From Candidatus Zixiibacteriota bacterium (GTDB lineage: Bacteria > Zixibacteria > MSB-5A5 > GN15 > FEB-12): DNA of 64,000 nucleotides. This document shows positions 55,417 through 64,000 of this stretch, in pieces. The DNA lies in NCBI GenBank assembly GCA_040756055.1, contig JBFLZR010000002.1, forward strand, positions 460,411-524,410, given 5' to 3'. Below the pieces are notes generated by a model, which saw nothing but the letters and a program-made list of their open reading frames with translations, did no database searches and was not told the DNA's origin. The stretch's first letter is position 1, and the number at the start of each line of letters is the position of its first letter. The position numbers and the translations under genes were made by a program.

Positions 55417-56863
55417 TAGTCACCTCTTCCTTTTCTTCGATTTCAGACATCAACGCAACTTCATTTTTCAATTTGTCAAAATGGGCTATGAACGGCCCGG
55501 CCAGAGTATGCTTCACCTGGTATTGGGAGTCACAAATCCTGATAATCAATCCCGGGTAGGCGATCTTGAGGATTTTGACCTGTACCGAGTGGCTTTGACG
55601 AATTTTGTCCAGTAGGTCCTTTTTCTGCGAATCCAGATTCTCGAGTTCCTCCTGCCCTTCGACGATCTTGAATTGAATTGTCGTCATGGACTCCCTCTGG
55701 GCGGCCGTCAATAAACGCAGGTTCTGATTGAGTCGGCGGTAGCCCTGTTCGAGTTTCTTTATGGCCTCTTTAATTCTGGTGACTTCGACGCTGTTGGCAC
55801 GTAGCGCAGCCTGCAACTCAGGATCCACACCTGCTACGAGCAGGGTGGTCGCTCCTTCCTTTGACCCCGCCTCGCCGACAGTGATACCTCGAGTTCCCCA
55901 CAATTCGCTGCCGATTACTCTGCCTTCGCAGCAATGTATCTCGCCTTTGCTTATGACGATGCTCTGCACAATTTCTCTGTTCACTACCGTATTTTCGCCG
56001 GATTCAAGCACGGCGTTTTGTACGTACTTGGCGTAGATATTTCGTCCGGCCTTTATTTTATTGGAAGATTTGCCTATGATTCCTTCCTTCGCTGTCACAT
56101 CCCCTCCTGCCAGTATATCTGAAGCGTAGGTGATGCCCCGGATTTCGATATCACCGGTAGCTTCGACCTTAAAATCAGAATCAACATCTCCGTTAACAAC
56201 AACGTGTCCGTTGTGCTGGACATTGCCGCTCTCGGTTCCAACACCGTGCTTGACAGTAAATACCTGGTCAACATTGAGGGTCTGACTGACGAGTGTGACG
56301 CGTCCTGAGGATCGTGCTCGGTATCCCCCGACTTCGCCGTCCCAGCACACGTTTGGACCGCCGCGCAAAGTGATCTGCTTTGGCTTTGGGACGGTAATTG
56401 TCTTGCCGTAGACATCTTTTCCGTCCTTGCCCGGTATCGGTGAGTGGACCTTCACCAGTAGCTGGCCCTCATCGACGGATGGATTTTCGATCTTCTGATG
56501 AAAGTCGATCCGTTTGGTTTCGGGGTCTATGTAATAGCCCTCTTTGAAATAGTCTTCCGTCCATTCCAATTTGGCGTCCATCGGCATTACGGGCGGCTTT
56601 CCTGCCACCACCGGCAGGTTGGTGATTCCTTCATTCGCTGATCGAGCCTCGTTAAGAGCTTCTTCCAGTAATAGCATATCCGGTTCGGCCGTTACATTCA
56701 TCTGCTTGAGACGGACCTGTATTCTGTCCATTGACTGGGTGCTGGCGGCGAATTCTGCCGAACAGGATAGATAGACAGTCATCTTGTCTTCGGTCACGGT
56801 CAGTTCGTATTCGACCGGCGCGGCTTCAGCTTGCTGCGAGCCATTTTCTGTAGCTTCTTCCAT
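55406..56863 (-). CDS. FapA (DUF342) family protein
   Basis: A 485-residue cytoplasmic protein. After an N-terminal domain (about 10-170) there is a right-handed beta-helix-like region of short turns (FKVEATGDIEIRGITYASDI, LAGGDVTAKEGIIGK, IKAGRNIYAKYVQNAVLESG, EIHCCEGRVIGSELWGTRG). Then comes a long coiled coil (about 345-430, TRIKEAIKKLEQGYRRLNQN and following). This is the FapA architecture; Vibrio FapA proteins couple to signalling, and many relatives sit in chemosensory operons. Its position between the receptor and cheX suggests a scaffold or sensor. ATG 56863 has only a weak ribosome site. Confidence 0.82.
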   Translation of the reverse strand: MEEATENGSQQAEAAPVEYELTVTEDKMTVYLSCSAEFAASTQSMDRIQVRLKQMNVTAEPDMLLLEEALNEARSANEGITNLPVVAGKPPVMPMDAKLEWTEDYFKEGYYIDPETKRIDFHQKIENPSVDEGQLLVKVHSPIPGKDGKDVYGKTITVPKPKQITLRGGPNVCWDGEVGGYRARSSGRVTLVSQTLNVDQVFTVKHGVGTESGNVQHNGHVVVNGDVDSDFKVEATGDIEIRGITYASDILAGGDVTAKEGIIGKSSNKIKAGRNIYAKYVQNAVLESGENTVVNREIVQSIVISKGEIHCCEGRVIGSELWGTRGITVGEAGSKEGATTLLVAGVDPELQAALRANSVEVTRIKEAIKKLEQGYRRLNQNLRLLTAAQRESMTTIQFKIVEGQEELENLDSQKKDLLDKIRQSHSVQVKILKIAYPGLIIRICDSQYQVKHTLAGPFIAHFDKLKNEVALMSEIEEKEEVTNEG

Positions 56864-56884
56864 TGTTGCCCCGTTCAGCCGTCA

Positions 56885-56909
56885 GGGTGCGGGTGTGTCG
56901 TCCGCACCC
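56885..56909 (-). terminator. hairpin between the receptor and FapA genes
   Basis: An 8-bp stem GGGTGCGG/CCGCACCC (56885-56892 with 56902-56909) lies in the 105-base space after the receptor stop. There is no T run, so it is more likely a partial attenuator or RNA-stability element lowering expression of the genes downstream of the receptor. Confidence 0.4.
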
Positions 56910-56968
56910 CGATCGGCGCATGATGTCTGCGCGTGAAGCTTTATCAATTCCTTCACGCCCGTCGGGAA

Positions 56969-58771
56969 TTAGAACTCAACGAGTTCTTCTTCCAGCGGTA
57001 TCACCTCCTCCGGTGAGCGTCCGGCTTTCGGTGGCACTGTTGTTCTGGTCATCCCTTTTGCCGGTCTACCCGGATCCCTCTGTTCCAGTCTCGGGCGAGC
57101 AGCCTTTTGGAGGGCGCTCTTGTCAACTTGCTGCGGTCGGGCATGTCCGGAGGAACCATCGCTGATCTTGAAAGCGTTGACTGTTTTCAGCAACTGGTCG
57201 GCCTGTTCGTTGAGTTCCTGCGAAGCGCTGGCGGACTCCTCCGCGTTGGCGGCGTTCTGTTGGGTTACGGAATCGAGTTGGCCCACGGCGACGTTCACCT
57301 GTTCGATTCCCTGTGCCTGCTCTCCGGAAGCGGCGGCGATCTCAGCCACGAGGTCATTTACCTTGGTGGATCCATCGGTAATTTCATCGAGAGATTTCGC
57401 AACCTCGGCGCTAATGGCCACACCGTTGTTAGCGTTGCTGACCGACTCTTCGATCATATTGGCGGTATTCTTCGAGGCTTCGGCTGATCTCTGGGCCAGA
57501 TTTCGAACTTCCTCAGCCACCACGGCAAAGCCTTTGCCTGCCTCTCCGGCGCGAGCGGCCTCGACGGCGGCATTGAGAGCAAGCAGGTTGGTCTGGAAGG
57601 CTATCTCATCGATAGTCTTGAGAATCTTTGCCGTCTGGTCGGACGACACCTTGATTTTTTCGACGGCCTCTTTCATTCTCACCATGGCCTTGTTGCCCTG
57701 AAGGGCAGCCTCGCGAGCCGAAGTAGCCAACACTTTGGCCTGATTGGCATTTTCGGCGTTCTGCTTGGTCATGCTCGACATCTGTTCCAGGCTGCTGGAG
57801 ATTTCCTGCAGCGAGCCGGCCTGCTCGGAAGCACCTTGCGCCAGGCTCTGGCTGCCGGAACTGATCTGCGCGCTGGCCGAAGCTACTTGCTCCGCGATCT
57901 GCGCAGTCATGCGGAGTGGATCGACGATTAACTGGAGGGTATTGTTCATGCCCTGTACGATCTTGGTGAAATCCCCGCGATGCTTTGATTCGTCGGCACG
58001 CAACATGAGGTCGCCATCGGCGGCGGCGTCCGCCAGCATGTTGGCGTCATTTACCAACAGATTGACCGCATCAATACAAGCGTTCAGGTTGTTCTTTATA
58101 TCATTGAAGTCGCCCTTATATTCATCGGTAATCTTTTCCGGAATATCTCCCTGGGCGATCTTATCGACATAGTCAGCAGCCACCTTCAAAGGGTTCACCA
58201 CTGCGTCGAGTAGCGCGTTCACTCCCTCGCGCAGTTTTTTATAGTCACCTGTGGAGTGGCCAATCTCGGCGCGATCATCGAGTCTGCCGTCGATGGCGCT
58301 ATCGATGAGGCGACCTACTTCGGCGAGCGTTTCCTTCTGTTCGGCCTGACTCAGGATAACCTCGATACCTCCGAGAGGGTTGCCGTCTTCGTCGAAGACA
58401 GCGGAGCAACTGGCGGCAATCGGAATCTTCTTACCATCACGGGTCTCCATCACGGTTTCACCGATGATGGCTTCTCCGGTCCGCATGCAGTTCTTAATGG
58501 TACAGTTGCTGGTTCCACACAGCGGTGTTTTGGCCAGCTCGGCGCAGGTCATTCTACCGACCACCTCTTCCCTCGACCAGCCTGAGGCCTTCAAGGCCGC
58601 GTCGTTGATGCGCTGGATGATGAGATTCGGATCGGTGACGAACATCGGAGCGGCCACAGAAGCAAGAATATTTTCGAGCTCCCATACTTTTCTCGCCGCG
58701 TTGGCCGTCGTTTTACCCTTCGCTTTGCTCTTGACGGCACGTCCTGACTTGGGTTCTGACTTTCGAGACAT
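56969..58771 (-). CDS. soluble methyl-accepting chemoreceptor with PAS and HAMP domains
   Basis: A 600-residue receptor without any membrane segment, so cytoplasmic. ATG 58771 follows TAAAAGGAG. A PAS domain (about residues 28-140) includes the cysteine pattern [20 protein letters not shown] (C-x4-C-x4-C). HAMP-like repeats follow (about 150-275, [37 protein letters not shown]), then the signalling coiled coil. Its hairpin tip, [20 protein letters not shown] then [17 protein letters not shown], binds CheA and CheW. The methylation helices contain Gln/Glu pairs. A flexible tail of about 65 residues ends in EEELVEF, which could be a docking tail for CheR/CheD. Confidence 0.92.
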   Translation of the reverse strand: MSRKSEPKSGRAVKSKAKGKTTANAARKVWELENILASVAAPMFVTDPNLIIQRINDAALKASGWSREEVVGRMTCAELAKTPLCGTSNCTIKNCMRTGEAIIGETVMETRDGKKIPIAASCSAVFDEDGNPLGGIEVILSQAEQKETLAEVGRLIDSAIDGRLDDRAEIGHSTGDYKKLREGVNALLDAVVNPLKVAADYVDKIAQGDIPEKITDEYKGDFNDIKNNLNACIDAVNLLVNDANMLADAAADGDLMLRADESKHRGDFTKIVQGMNNTLQLIVDPLRMTAQIAEQVASASAQISSGSQSLAQGASEQAGSLQEISSSLEQMSSMTKQNAENANQAKVLATSAREAALQGNKAMVRMKEAVEKIKVSSDQTAKILKTIDEIAFQTNLLALNAAVEAARAGEAGKGFAVVAEEVRNLAQRSAEASKNTANMIEESVSNANNGVAISAEVAKSLDEITDGSTKVNDLVAEIAAASGEQAQGIEQVNVAVGQLDSVTQQNAANAEESASASQELNEQADQLLKTVNAFKISDGSSGHARPQQVDKSALQKAARPRLEQRDPGRPAKGMTRTTVPPKAGRSPEEVIPLEEELVEF

Positions 58772-58814
58772 TTCAATTCTCCTTTTAGTCTATTTATTCT
58801 CTTGCTCTTTTTCG

Positions 58815-59396
58815 TTACTGTGCCGATTCAGCGGCTTCTTCGGCAACCATGCCGCCTTCGACAGCCGGTGGCGCCTGATCGACTTTGTCCGCAATCGCGA
58901 CATCGCTGGCCGTAAGGACCTTGTCGATATCGAGTAGAATTTTTACTTCATTCTTAACCTTCCCCATACCAAGAATGAAATCGGTATTTACGTTGCCTCC
59001 GAAACTCGGCGCTTCCTCGATGTCGCCATCCTGGATGTCCAGAACTTCAGACACGGCATCGACGAGGATTCCCATTTGAACGGAACTGTCCTTCCCCACG
59101 ACCTCCACCACGATAATACAGGTTTCTTCGGTGTCAGCCCTGTTGTCCATACCGAACTTGGAGCGAAGGTCCAGTACCGGTATGACTTTACCTCTTAGAT
59201 TGATGACGCCGCGGATATAAGGCGGCGTTCTTGGCACCTTAGTGATATCCATCAATCCAATAATTTCACGGACCTTGAGGATCTCCAGGCCGTATTCCTC
59301 CGCGGCCAGACGGAAGGTAAGGTATTTGCCGGCCTTACTTTCCGCACCTGATGAGGCCGCTCTGAGGGCTCCGTTTACATCCTGTGCCCTTGCCAT
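58815..59396 (-). CDS. cheW: CheW coupling protein
   Basis: A 193-residue scaffold linking receptor to CheA. ATG 59396 follows AAAAGGAGG. The SH3-like double barrel has YLTFRLAAEEYGLEILKVRE (about 24-43), TKVPRTPPYIRGVINLRGKV (about 53-72; the RGVINLRG block is diagnostic) and FILGMGKVKNEVKILLDIDK near the end. A C-terminal acidic tail of about 25 residues follows. Confidence 0.94.
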   Translation of the reverse strand: MARAQDVNGALRAASSGAESKAGKYLTFRLAAEEYGLEILKVREIIGLMDITKVPRTPPYIRGVINLRGKVIPVLDLRSKFGMDNRADTEETCIIVVEVVGKDSSVQMGILVDAVSEVLDIQDGDIEEAPSFGGNVNTDFILGMGKVKNEVKILLDIDKVLTASDVAIADKVDQAPPAVEGGMVAEEAAESAQ

Positions 59397-59460
59397 TAAG
59401 TTTTTCCTCCTTTTGCCACGTTGGCTTTGCTGTATTTTAGATCCTGTGCTGTTTGCCGCA

Positions 59461-61701
59461 CTACGTCTGTTCCATTGCCGTGGTGGTGGGCACGGTGCCT
59501 GCTTTGGTCAGACTCCCGTGTCCGGTCATACCGGCAAGCTCCATCAGTCCACTTATATCGATAATCAATCCTACATTACCGTTCGAGAGAATAGCGCCGC
59601 CCGATATCCATTTCTGTGTCATAAATATCGGACCGAGGCTTTTGATGACTGTTTGTCTTTGGCCGAGAAGTTCATCGACTATCAACCCTACGACTTTTTC
59701 GCTCTCCTCCACCACGACAACGACGCCTTCGGTAAACTCGCTGCTTTCCGGCTCCAGGCCGAACAGATCGGCGGTTTTCACCAGTGGCAGCGGCTTGCCG
59801 CGCCAGTCGATCATCTGACTGCGCCCACAGACGGTGAAGATCATATCCGGTGTCAGATTCAAAGACTCGATTATCGACATGGTGGGTACGATGTACCGGT
59901 GCTGGGCTATGCGGACCAGCATGCCGTCGATAATCGCGAGCGTGAGAGGCAGCTTGATGGTGAATTTCGTGCCGTCACCCGGCGAAGATTCAATCTCGAC
60001 GTGTCCGCGCATGGAGTCGATGTTTTTCTTAACGACGTCCATGCCGACGCCGCGCCCGGATATGTCCGTTACCTTTGCAGCGGTTGAGAAACCAGGAAGC
60101 ATAATCAGGTTATAGATTTCACGGTCGGTGAGATCCCGTCCGGTCGGAACGAGTCCTTTTTCCCTGCCTTTGGCCAAAATCTTGTCTTTATCGAGCCCGC
60201 GTCCGTCGTCCTCGATCTCCATGCAGATATTGCCCCCCTTGTGGTAGGCTCTTATCCAGAGATTGCCCTGAAGCGGTTTCCCCACCCGGGCTCGCTCATC
60301 GGCGGTTTCCAAACCGTGGTCGATAGAGTTGCGGACCATGTGCATGAGAGGATCACCGATCTTTTCGACGATGCTGCGGTCGACTTCGGAATCCTCACCG
60401 GAAAGATGCAGGTTGACGTTTTTGCCGGATCTTTTCGAGAGATCCCTCACCGCGCGGGCAAGTTTCTGGAAGGTGGATTGTACCGGCACCAGTCTCATGG
60501 CCATTCCCATTTCCTGGAGTTCGCGCGTAATCTTGTTCAGGTGAGAGATGTTTTTTATTACCTGGGTGGACGCGACGGCCAGTATCTCTTCGTTCTGACT
60601 TATCATCGATTCGGCTATTACCAGTTCGCCGATGGTGTCCACGAGTCGATCCAGACGACGGGTGTCGATTTTCACCTGTTCTTTTACGGTGGTTCCGCGG
60701 CGGGAACGCTCCTGATCCCTCAGGGCGTGAATTACCGCTTTCGAAGAGACCTTCCCCTGTTTGACCAGAGTCTGACCGATCTTTTCATCGGGTGATTGTT
60801 TTCTTGCCAGCGCGTCGTCGATATCGGCCTGGGACAACGCACCCATGTCGACAAGAACGTCACCCACCCGATCGGACAATTCCGCTTCAATAGAGTCGAG
60901 GTCAGTATCATTCTCAGCGTTCGCGATCAGGTACTTGAGCTTCTCAATCAGTGAAATTACATTGCCGGCGGCATCGAAAGATTCACCGGATCGCATAACA
61001 TCCCTGACGCCGGTTAACATCGCCCGCATGGCATCAATGGAACTCAGGATGGCGTCAGCTATCTGTCCTTGAATGATTACTGTTCCCTTCCGGGCAAGAT
61101 CAAGGAGTGTTTCCGACTCGTGGGCCAGCATGGAAATCGGCTTTAGTTCGAGAAAGCCGGCGGCGCCCTTGATAGTGTGAAAGCTTCGGAAAATGGCATT
61201 AATTGCCTCGGCGTTACCGGTGTCGGATTCGAGATCCATGAGCATTTGTTCCGCGGTAGCGCAGTGCTCTTCGGCCTCGATAACAAAATCCTCAATCAGC
61301 GAGGTGTTGGTGCTGTCGACGGTTATAAGCAACGGCTCGGACTTTGCTTCGTCTGCCTGCGGAATTTCGGTCTTTTGAGTAGCCTGATCCGGACCGAAAC
61401 CATCCGGAAACTTGACTTCGGACAGGTCGCGTTTTTCGACGATAATTTGCTGGAGGGCGTTAAGGGCTTCGCCGACATTCGTCAGACAGTCCGACCGGTC
61501 AGGGACATCGTTGAGAATTATCTTCTCCAACTGCTCGGCGCATTTCTGCGTCGCCGATTTGACCGCATCGGGGCTATCTTCCACGTGTGTGAGGAGGGTG
61601 AGGAAGTCTTCGTGCAACCTGGCCAGCGCCGGTAAATCATCGACCGATGCCAGTACCAAATCAGATGCAAGCGATTCGACCCGTGTTTCCAACTGGTCCA
61701 T
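59461..61701 (-). CDS. cheA: CheA histidine kinase with an MshEN-like insert
   Basis: A 746-residue chemosensory kinase, first gene of the operon. Residues 1-130 are an extra helical region. The phosphotransfer domain carries the acceptor His175 in FRSFHTIKGAAGFL. Between it and the dimerisation helices is an inserted tandem repeat at about 278-330, RVGDVLVDMGALSQADIDDA and KIGQTLVKQGKVSSKAVIHA. This matches the 24-residue pattern of MshEN (GspE N-terminal) domains. Then come dimerisation (DTRRLDRLVDTIGELVIAES), ATPase (H-box HMVRNSIDHGLE, N/G1 EIEDDGRGLD, G2 SGRGVGMDVV) and a CheW-like regulatory domain. It has no receiver. It autophosphorylates and passes phosphate to CheY and CheB. Confidence 0.93.
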   Translation of the reverse strand: MDQLETRVESLASDLVLASVDDLPALARLHEDFLTLLTHVEDSPDAVKSATQKCAEQLEKIILNDVPDRSDCLTNVGEALNALQQIIVEKRDLSEVKFPDGFGPDQATQKTEIPQADEAKSEPLLITVDSTNTSLIEDFVIEAEEHCATAEQMLMDLESDTGNAEAINAIFRSFHTIKGAAGFLELKPISMLAHESETLLDLARKGTVIIQGQIADAILSSIDAMRAMLTGVRDVMRSGESFDAAGNVISLIEKLKYLIANAENDTDLDSIEAELSDRVGDVLVDMGALSQADIDDALARKQSPDEKIGQTLVKQGKVSSKAVIHALRDQERSRRGTTVKEQVKIDTRRLDRLVDTIGELVIAESMISQNEEILAVASTQVIKNISHLNKITRELQEMGMAMRLVPVQSTFQKLARAVRDLSKRSGKNVNLHLSGEDSEVDRSIVEKIGDPLMHMVRNSIDHGLETADERARVGKPLQGNLWIRAYHKGGNICMEIEDDGRGLDKDKILAKGREKGLVPTGRDLTDREIYNLIMLPGFSTAAKVTDISGRGVGMDVVKKNIDSMRGHVEIESSPGDGTKFTIKLPLTLAIIDGMLVRIAQHRYIVPTMSIIESLNLTPDMIFTVCGRSQMIDWRGKPLPLVKTADLFGLEPESSEFTEGVVVVVEESEKVVGLIVDELLGQRQTVIKSLGPIFMTQKWISGGAILSNGNVGLIIDISGLMELAGMTGHGSLTKAGTVPTTTAMEQT

Positions 61702-61930
61702 TTTTTACCTCTCGGATAAATGTCCAGCCACACTTGGTCATCTTACTAACGAAAACGACTAGCGATAAAAACCTGAGTCCTTCTTAGCCGGGGAATTTTG
61801 CTCTTTGGTTCACTGTTGTTCGCCGGGCTGTCTTCAAAGAACCAGTATATCTCTCATGTCGCGCATAGTACCCTCCACCGAGATGTCTTCAAGGTGGACC
61901 TATGTGCCTTATGCAGAGTCTTCGTCACTT

Positions 61931-61969
61931 GAAACAAGAACTTAACGATTTTCTAACGAATTCTTAACA
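61931..61969 (+). promoter_or_regulatory. tandem 11-bp direct repeats, PhoB/PhoP-box-like
   Basis: TTAACG (61942-61947), CTAACG (61953-61958) and TTAACA (61964-61969) recur exactly every 11 bases, with a weaker GAAACA (61931-61936) one step before. This geometry is that of PhoP/OmpR-family boxes. It lies in the 610-base gap between the divergent cheA operon and the DUF5916 gene. The rest of the gap (61702-61930 and 61970-62311) shows no gene that I can support, and I found no clear promoter elements. Confidence 0.45.
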
Positions 61970-62311
61970 ATCAAGACACTTTTCTTGCATCCCCACCGTC
62001 CAACTGCTCAGCATTGAGAAAGGCTCAATTGAACAAACTAACCGGTGTCGCGATAATCACTTATCGAGCCGAACCTGACGGCCCATTATTAATGTGGAGA
62101 ACTCTGGCGTGGCATTTCCTTGAGACGTAATGTCGGACGACTTGCCGGGATCTGCGACGGCAAAGATTGCGAGGGCCGCAACCGTTGCCGGCTGTGTCTC
62201 GTAAGGCTAAAAAGAGCAGAAAGTTGACGTCAACAGTGGGCGGTCTTTCGCCGATTGTGTAGTGAGTCGCGAAGGACCGAGTTTTTCAGTACCGAAACAT
62301 GGAGATCCAGC

Positions 62312-64000
62312 ATGTCAAGAGTATGCGTAGCGGTCGTGTGTCTGCTTCTGATAGCATCGACCTCACAACCTTCCTCGGTGATAACCGAAAGCGATTTCGT
62401 TCCACAATTCAATCCGACACTGAAAGCTCATCGCGTAAATGGTGAGATTAAAATCGATGGTCAGTTAAATGACGCCGGATGGCGGGGGGCACTGCCGGCC
62501 GGCAATTTCACCGAACACTCTCCCGGCGATGAGATCGCTCCGCCGGTTCGGACGGAAGCTTTCGTGGCATACGACGAGGACAATCTTTATCTGGCGGCTG
62601 TCTGCTATGCGGATTCGAGCAAGGTGCGCGCCAGCATGTGCGAGCGAGAACGCATCTTCGATGATGACAATATCGGGTTCTTTTTCGACCCGTATGGCGA
62701 CGCCACCAGGGCATATATCATTAACATAAATCCCCACGGCATACCGTACGACGCTCTGTGGTCAGCCAGCTACGGAGAAGATGACAATTTTGACCTGATG
62801 TTCGAATCGAGAGGAATTGTGACTGACTCGGGTTATCAGGTGGAACTGGCTATTCCCTTCTCAAGTCTTCGCTTTCCCAACAAGCCGGTGCAGCAGTGGC
62901 GGTTCGATTTTTACCGCCATCACCTTCGCGAAGTACACTATTCGATGTCGTGGGCCACATATGATCAGAACCAATCGTGCTGGCCGTGTCAATGGGGTAC
63001 GGTTACCGGCATCGAAAACGTAAAACCGGGCAAAGGACTGGAGCTTTTGCCCAGTTTCGTGGCGCATCAGTCAGGATCGGTGGCGGACGCCACTTTTCCT
63101 GATACCTCGTTTGCCAACGGAGATATCTACGGTGATTTGTCCATCGGCGGCAAATATGCCGTATCTTCGAATGTAGTGGTCGAGGGAGCTTACAACCCTG
63201 ATTTCAGCCAGATCGAAGCGGATGCCTCGCAGGTGGATGTCAATACAACCTACGCGCTGCAGTACGAGGAGAAGCGCCCCTTCTTTCAGGAAGGGATGGA
63301 CCTCTTCCTGACCTATTTTAACGCTGTCTATACCCGATCAATCAACAATCCGGATTATGCGGCCAAGGCCTCGGCCAGATTCGGTCGTACGGCATTTGCG
63401 GCGCTCTCGGCCCACGATGAGCAGAGCCTGAGTATTCTTCCTTTCGAAGAGCACTCGTCGTATGTTCCCCTTAGCAAGACCCTGACGAATATGTTTTCGC
63501 TCAGACAGTCGATCGGCGCCAGCAGCTACATTCGGGGCCTGATGACTGACCAGCGCGTGGACGGCGGCGGTTCGGGAACGCTATCGAGTTTCGACACGAA
63601 GTTGCATTTGAACAAATCGGTTTCACTGCGCGGTCAGTTCATGGCAACCCACACCGAGGAACCGGATGATACGTCGATGACCAGTCATCTGGAAGACGGC
63701 GCTACTTTTGACGACGGCAAGCACACGGTTGCTTTTGACGGTGAATCGTACTGGGGCATCGGCGCTCTGGCGGGGGTCATGTACAATGTAAAGAATTTCT
63801 ATGCTTACAGTCGCGTTTACGAAAGAACACCCACCTATCGCGCCGCCAATGGTTTTCAGCCGCGCAATAATGATCGGCGCTGGATGACCGAGGCCGAATA
63901 TACGATCCGCCCATCCGGAACGATTTTCAGCAGTATCGAACCGGGGGTGGACTTCGCGCGGATATGGAATTTTGACGGTTTGCGCAAGGATGAATGGATA
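62312..64000 (+). CDS. DUF5916 outer-membrane protein, N-terminal part (cut by window end)
   Basis: A reading frame of 563 codons, open at the window end. ATG 62312 follows GGAGATCC; the signal peptide is RVCVAVVCLLLIASTS. Residues about 35-230 match a carbohydrate-binding-family-9-like sandwich (GEIKIDGQLNDAGWRGAL; FVAYDEDNLYLAAVCYAD; DDNIGFFFDPYGDATRAYI; YQVELAIPFSSLRFP). From about 270 the DUF5916 barrel begins (GDLSIGGKYAVSSNVVVEGA; NPDFSQIEADASQVDVNTTY; EEKRPFFQEGMDLF), with repeated strands to the edge. Such proteins are common in FCB-group bacteria and are thought to sit in the outer membrane, but their role is unknown. Confidence 0.85.
   Translation, partial: MSRVCVAVVCLLLIASTSQPSSVITESDFVPQFNPTLKAHRVNGEIKIDGQLNDAGWRGALPAGNFTEHSPGDEIAPPVRTEAFVAYDEDNLYLAAVCYADSSKVRASMCERERIFDDDNIGFFFDPYGDATRAYIININPHGIPYDALWSASYGEDDNFDLMFESRGIVTDSGYQVELAIPFSSLRFPNKPVQQWRFDFYRHHLREVHYSMSWATYDQNQSCWPCQWGTVTGIENVKPGKGLELLPSFVAHQSGSVADATFPDTSFANGDIYGDLSIGGKYAVSSNVVVEGAYNPDFSQIEADASQVDVNTTYALQYEEKRPFFQEGMDLFLTYFNAVYTRSINNPDYAAKASARFGRTAFAALSAHDEQSLSILPFEEHSSYVPLSKTLTNMFSLRQSIGASSYIRGLMTDQRVDGGGSGTLSSFDTKLHLNKSVSLRGQFMATHTEEPDDTSMTSHLEDGATFDDGKHTVAFDGESYWGIGALAGVMYNVKNFYAYSRVYERTPTYRAANGFQPRNNDRRWMTEAEYTIRPSGTIFSSIEPGVDFARIWNFDGLRKDEWI

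Noticed and set aside
61975-62005. sigma-54-like GG/GC pair on the minus strand upstream of cheA
   Set aside because: The spacing between GG and GC is 11 rather than 10 bases and it is about 300 bases from cheA.

Overview
The window reads as a chromosomal segment of a Gram-negative-type (two-membrane) bacterium. Evidence is a TonB-dependent receptor, a TolC-type outer-membrane protein, two RND pumps, several lipoproteins and beta-barrels. One secreted protein (8973-10181) ends in a QNYPNPFNPET-type C-terminal region as used for type IX-like secretion in the FCB group. By-eye composition is moderately GC-rich, with strong AGGAGG-type Shine-Dalgarno sites and some TTG and GTG starts. A lineage such as Zixibacteria or a relative is my inference; no rRNA or other marker is present to prove it. 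I saw no tRNA, rRNA, CRISPR array, insertion sequence or prophage.

Layout. 1-8.2 kb: OPT peptide transporter, a wrecked gene mosaic on the minus strand, a small conserved protein, a choloylglycine-hydrolase-like enzyme, an MFS exporter, then small exported proteins. 8.2-9 kb: a gene-poor gap with a two-part minus-strand reading frame interrupted by one TGA and followed by a good terminator. 9-15 kb: the sorting-signal protein, then an RND efflux pair (adaptor plus permease, no TolC partner). 15-19.6 kb: dienelactone hydrolase, a Ca2+/Na+ exchanger coupled to a cation/proton antiporter, and a TetR-GNAT pair read from a promoter with a palindromic operator in its spacer. 19.7-25.6 kb: a two-lobed aspartyl-protease/PDZ protein and a large PAS/GAF histidine kinase. 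25.6-33.8 kb: mixed housekeeping and small enzymes, including a DUF47-PiT phosphate transport pair, a SemiSWEET, an amidohydrolase and a CPBP protease. 33.9-37.3 kb: a minus-strand pair of M16 peptidases, one active and one lacking the zinc motif. 37.5-45.3 kb: small proteins, then a heavy-metal (Cu/Ag type) CusCBA-like operon preceded by a cysteine-rich exported protein. 45.3-50.5 kb: two beta-propeller-like proteins and a TonB-dependent receptor. 50.5-61.7 kb: a compact 12-gene minus-strand chemosensory operon. 62.3 kb to the end: a DUF5916-type outer-membrane protein cut by the window edge.

The most distinctive unit is the chemosensory operon. It runs cheA-cheW-soluble MCP-FapA/DUF342-cheX-cheY-cheR-cheD-HDOD-cheY-cheX-cheB, with all genes on one strand, many of them overlapping. 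There is no flagellar gene in the window. Its CheA carries an inserted pair of 24-25 residue repeats that match the MshEN (GspE N-terminal) pattern known to bind cyclic di-GMP in other proteins. Together with the cytoplasmic receptor, the FapA-like protein and the HDOD protein, this suggests an intracellular-signal-sensing array that may control something other than flagella. That function is inference. Stretches above 300 bp without a confident gene are 8195-8972, 21566-21947, 46326-46707 and 61702-62311, each described in the list.
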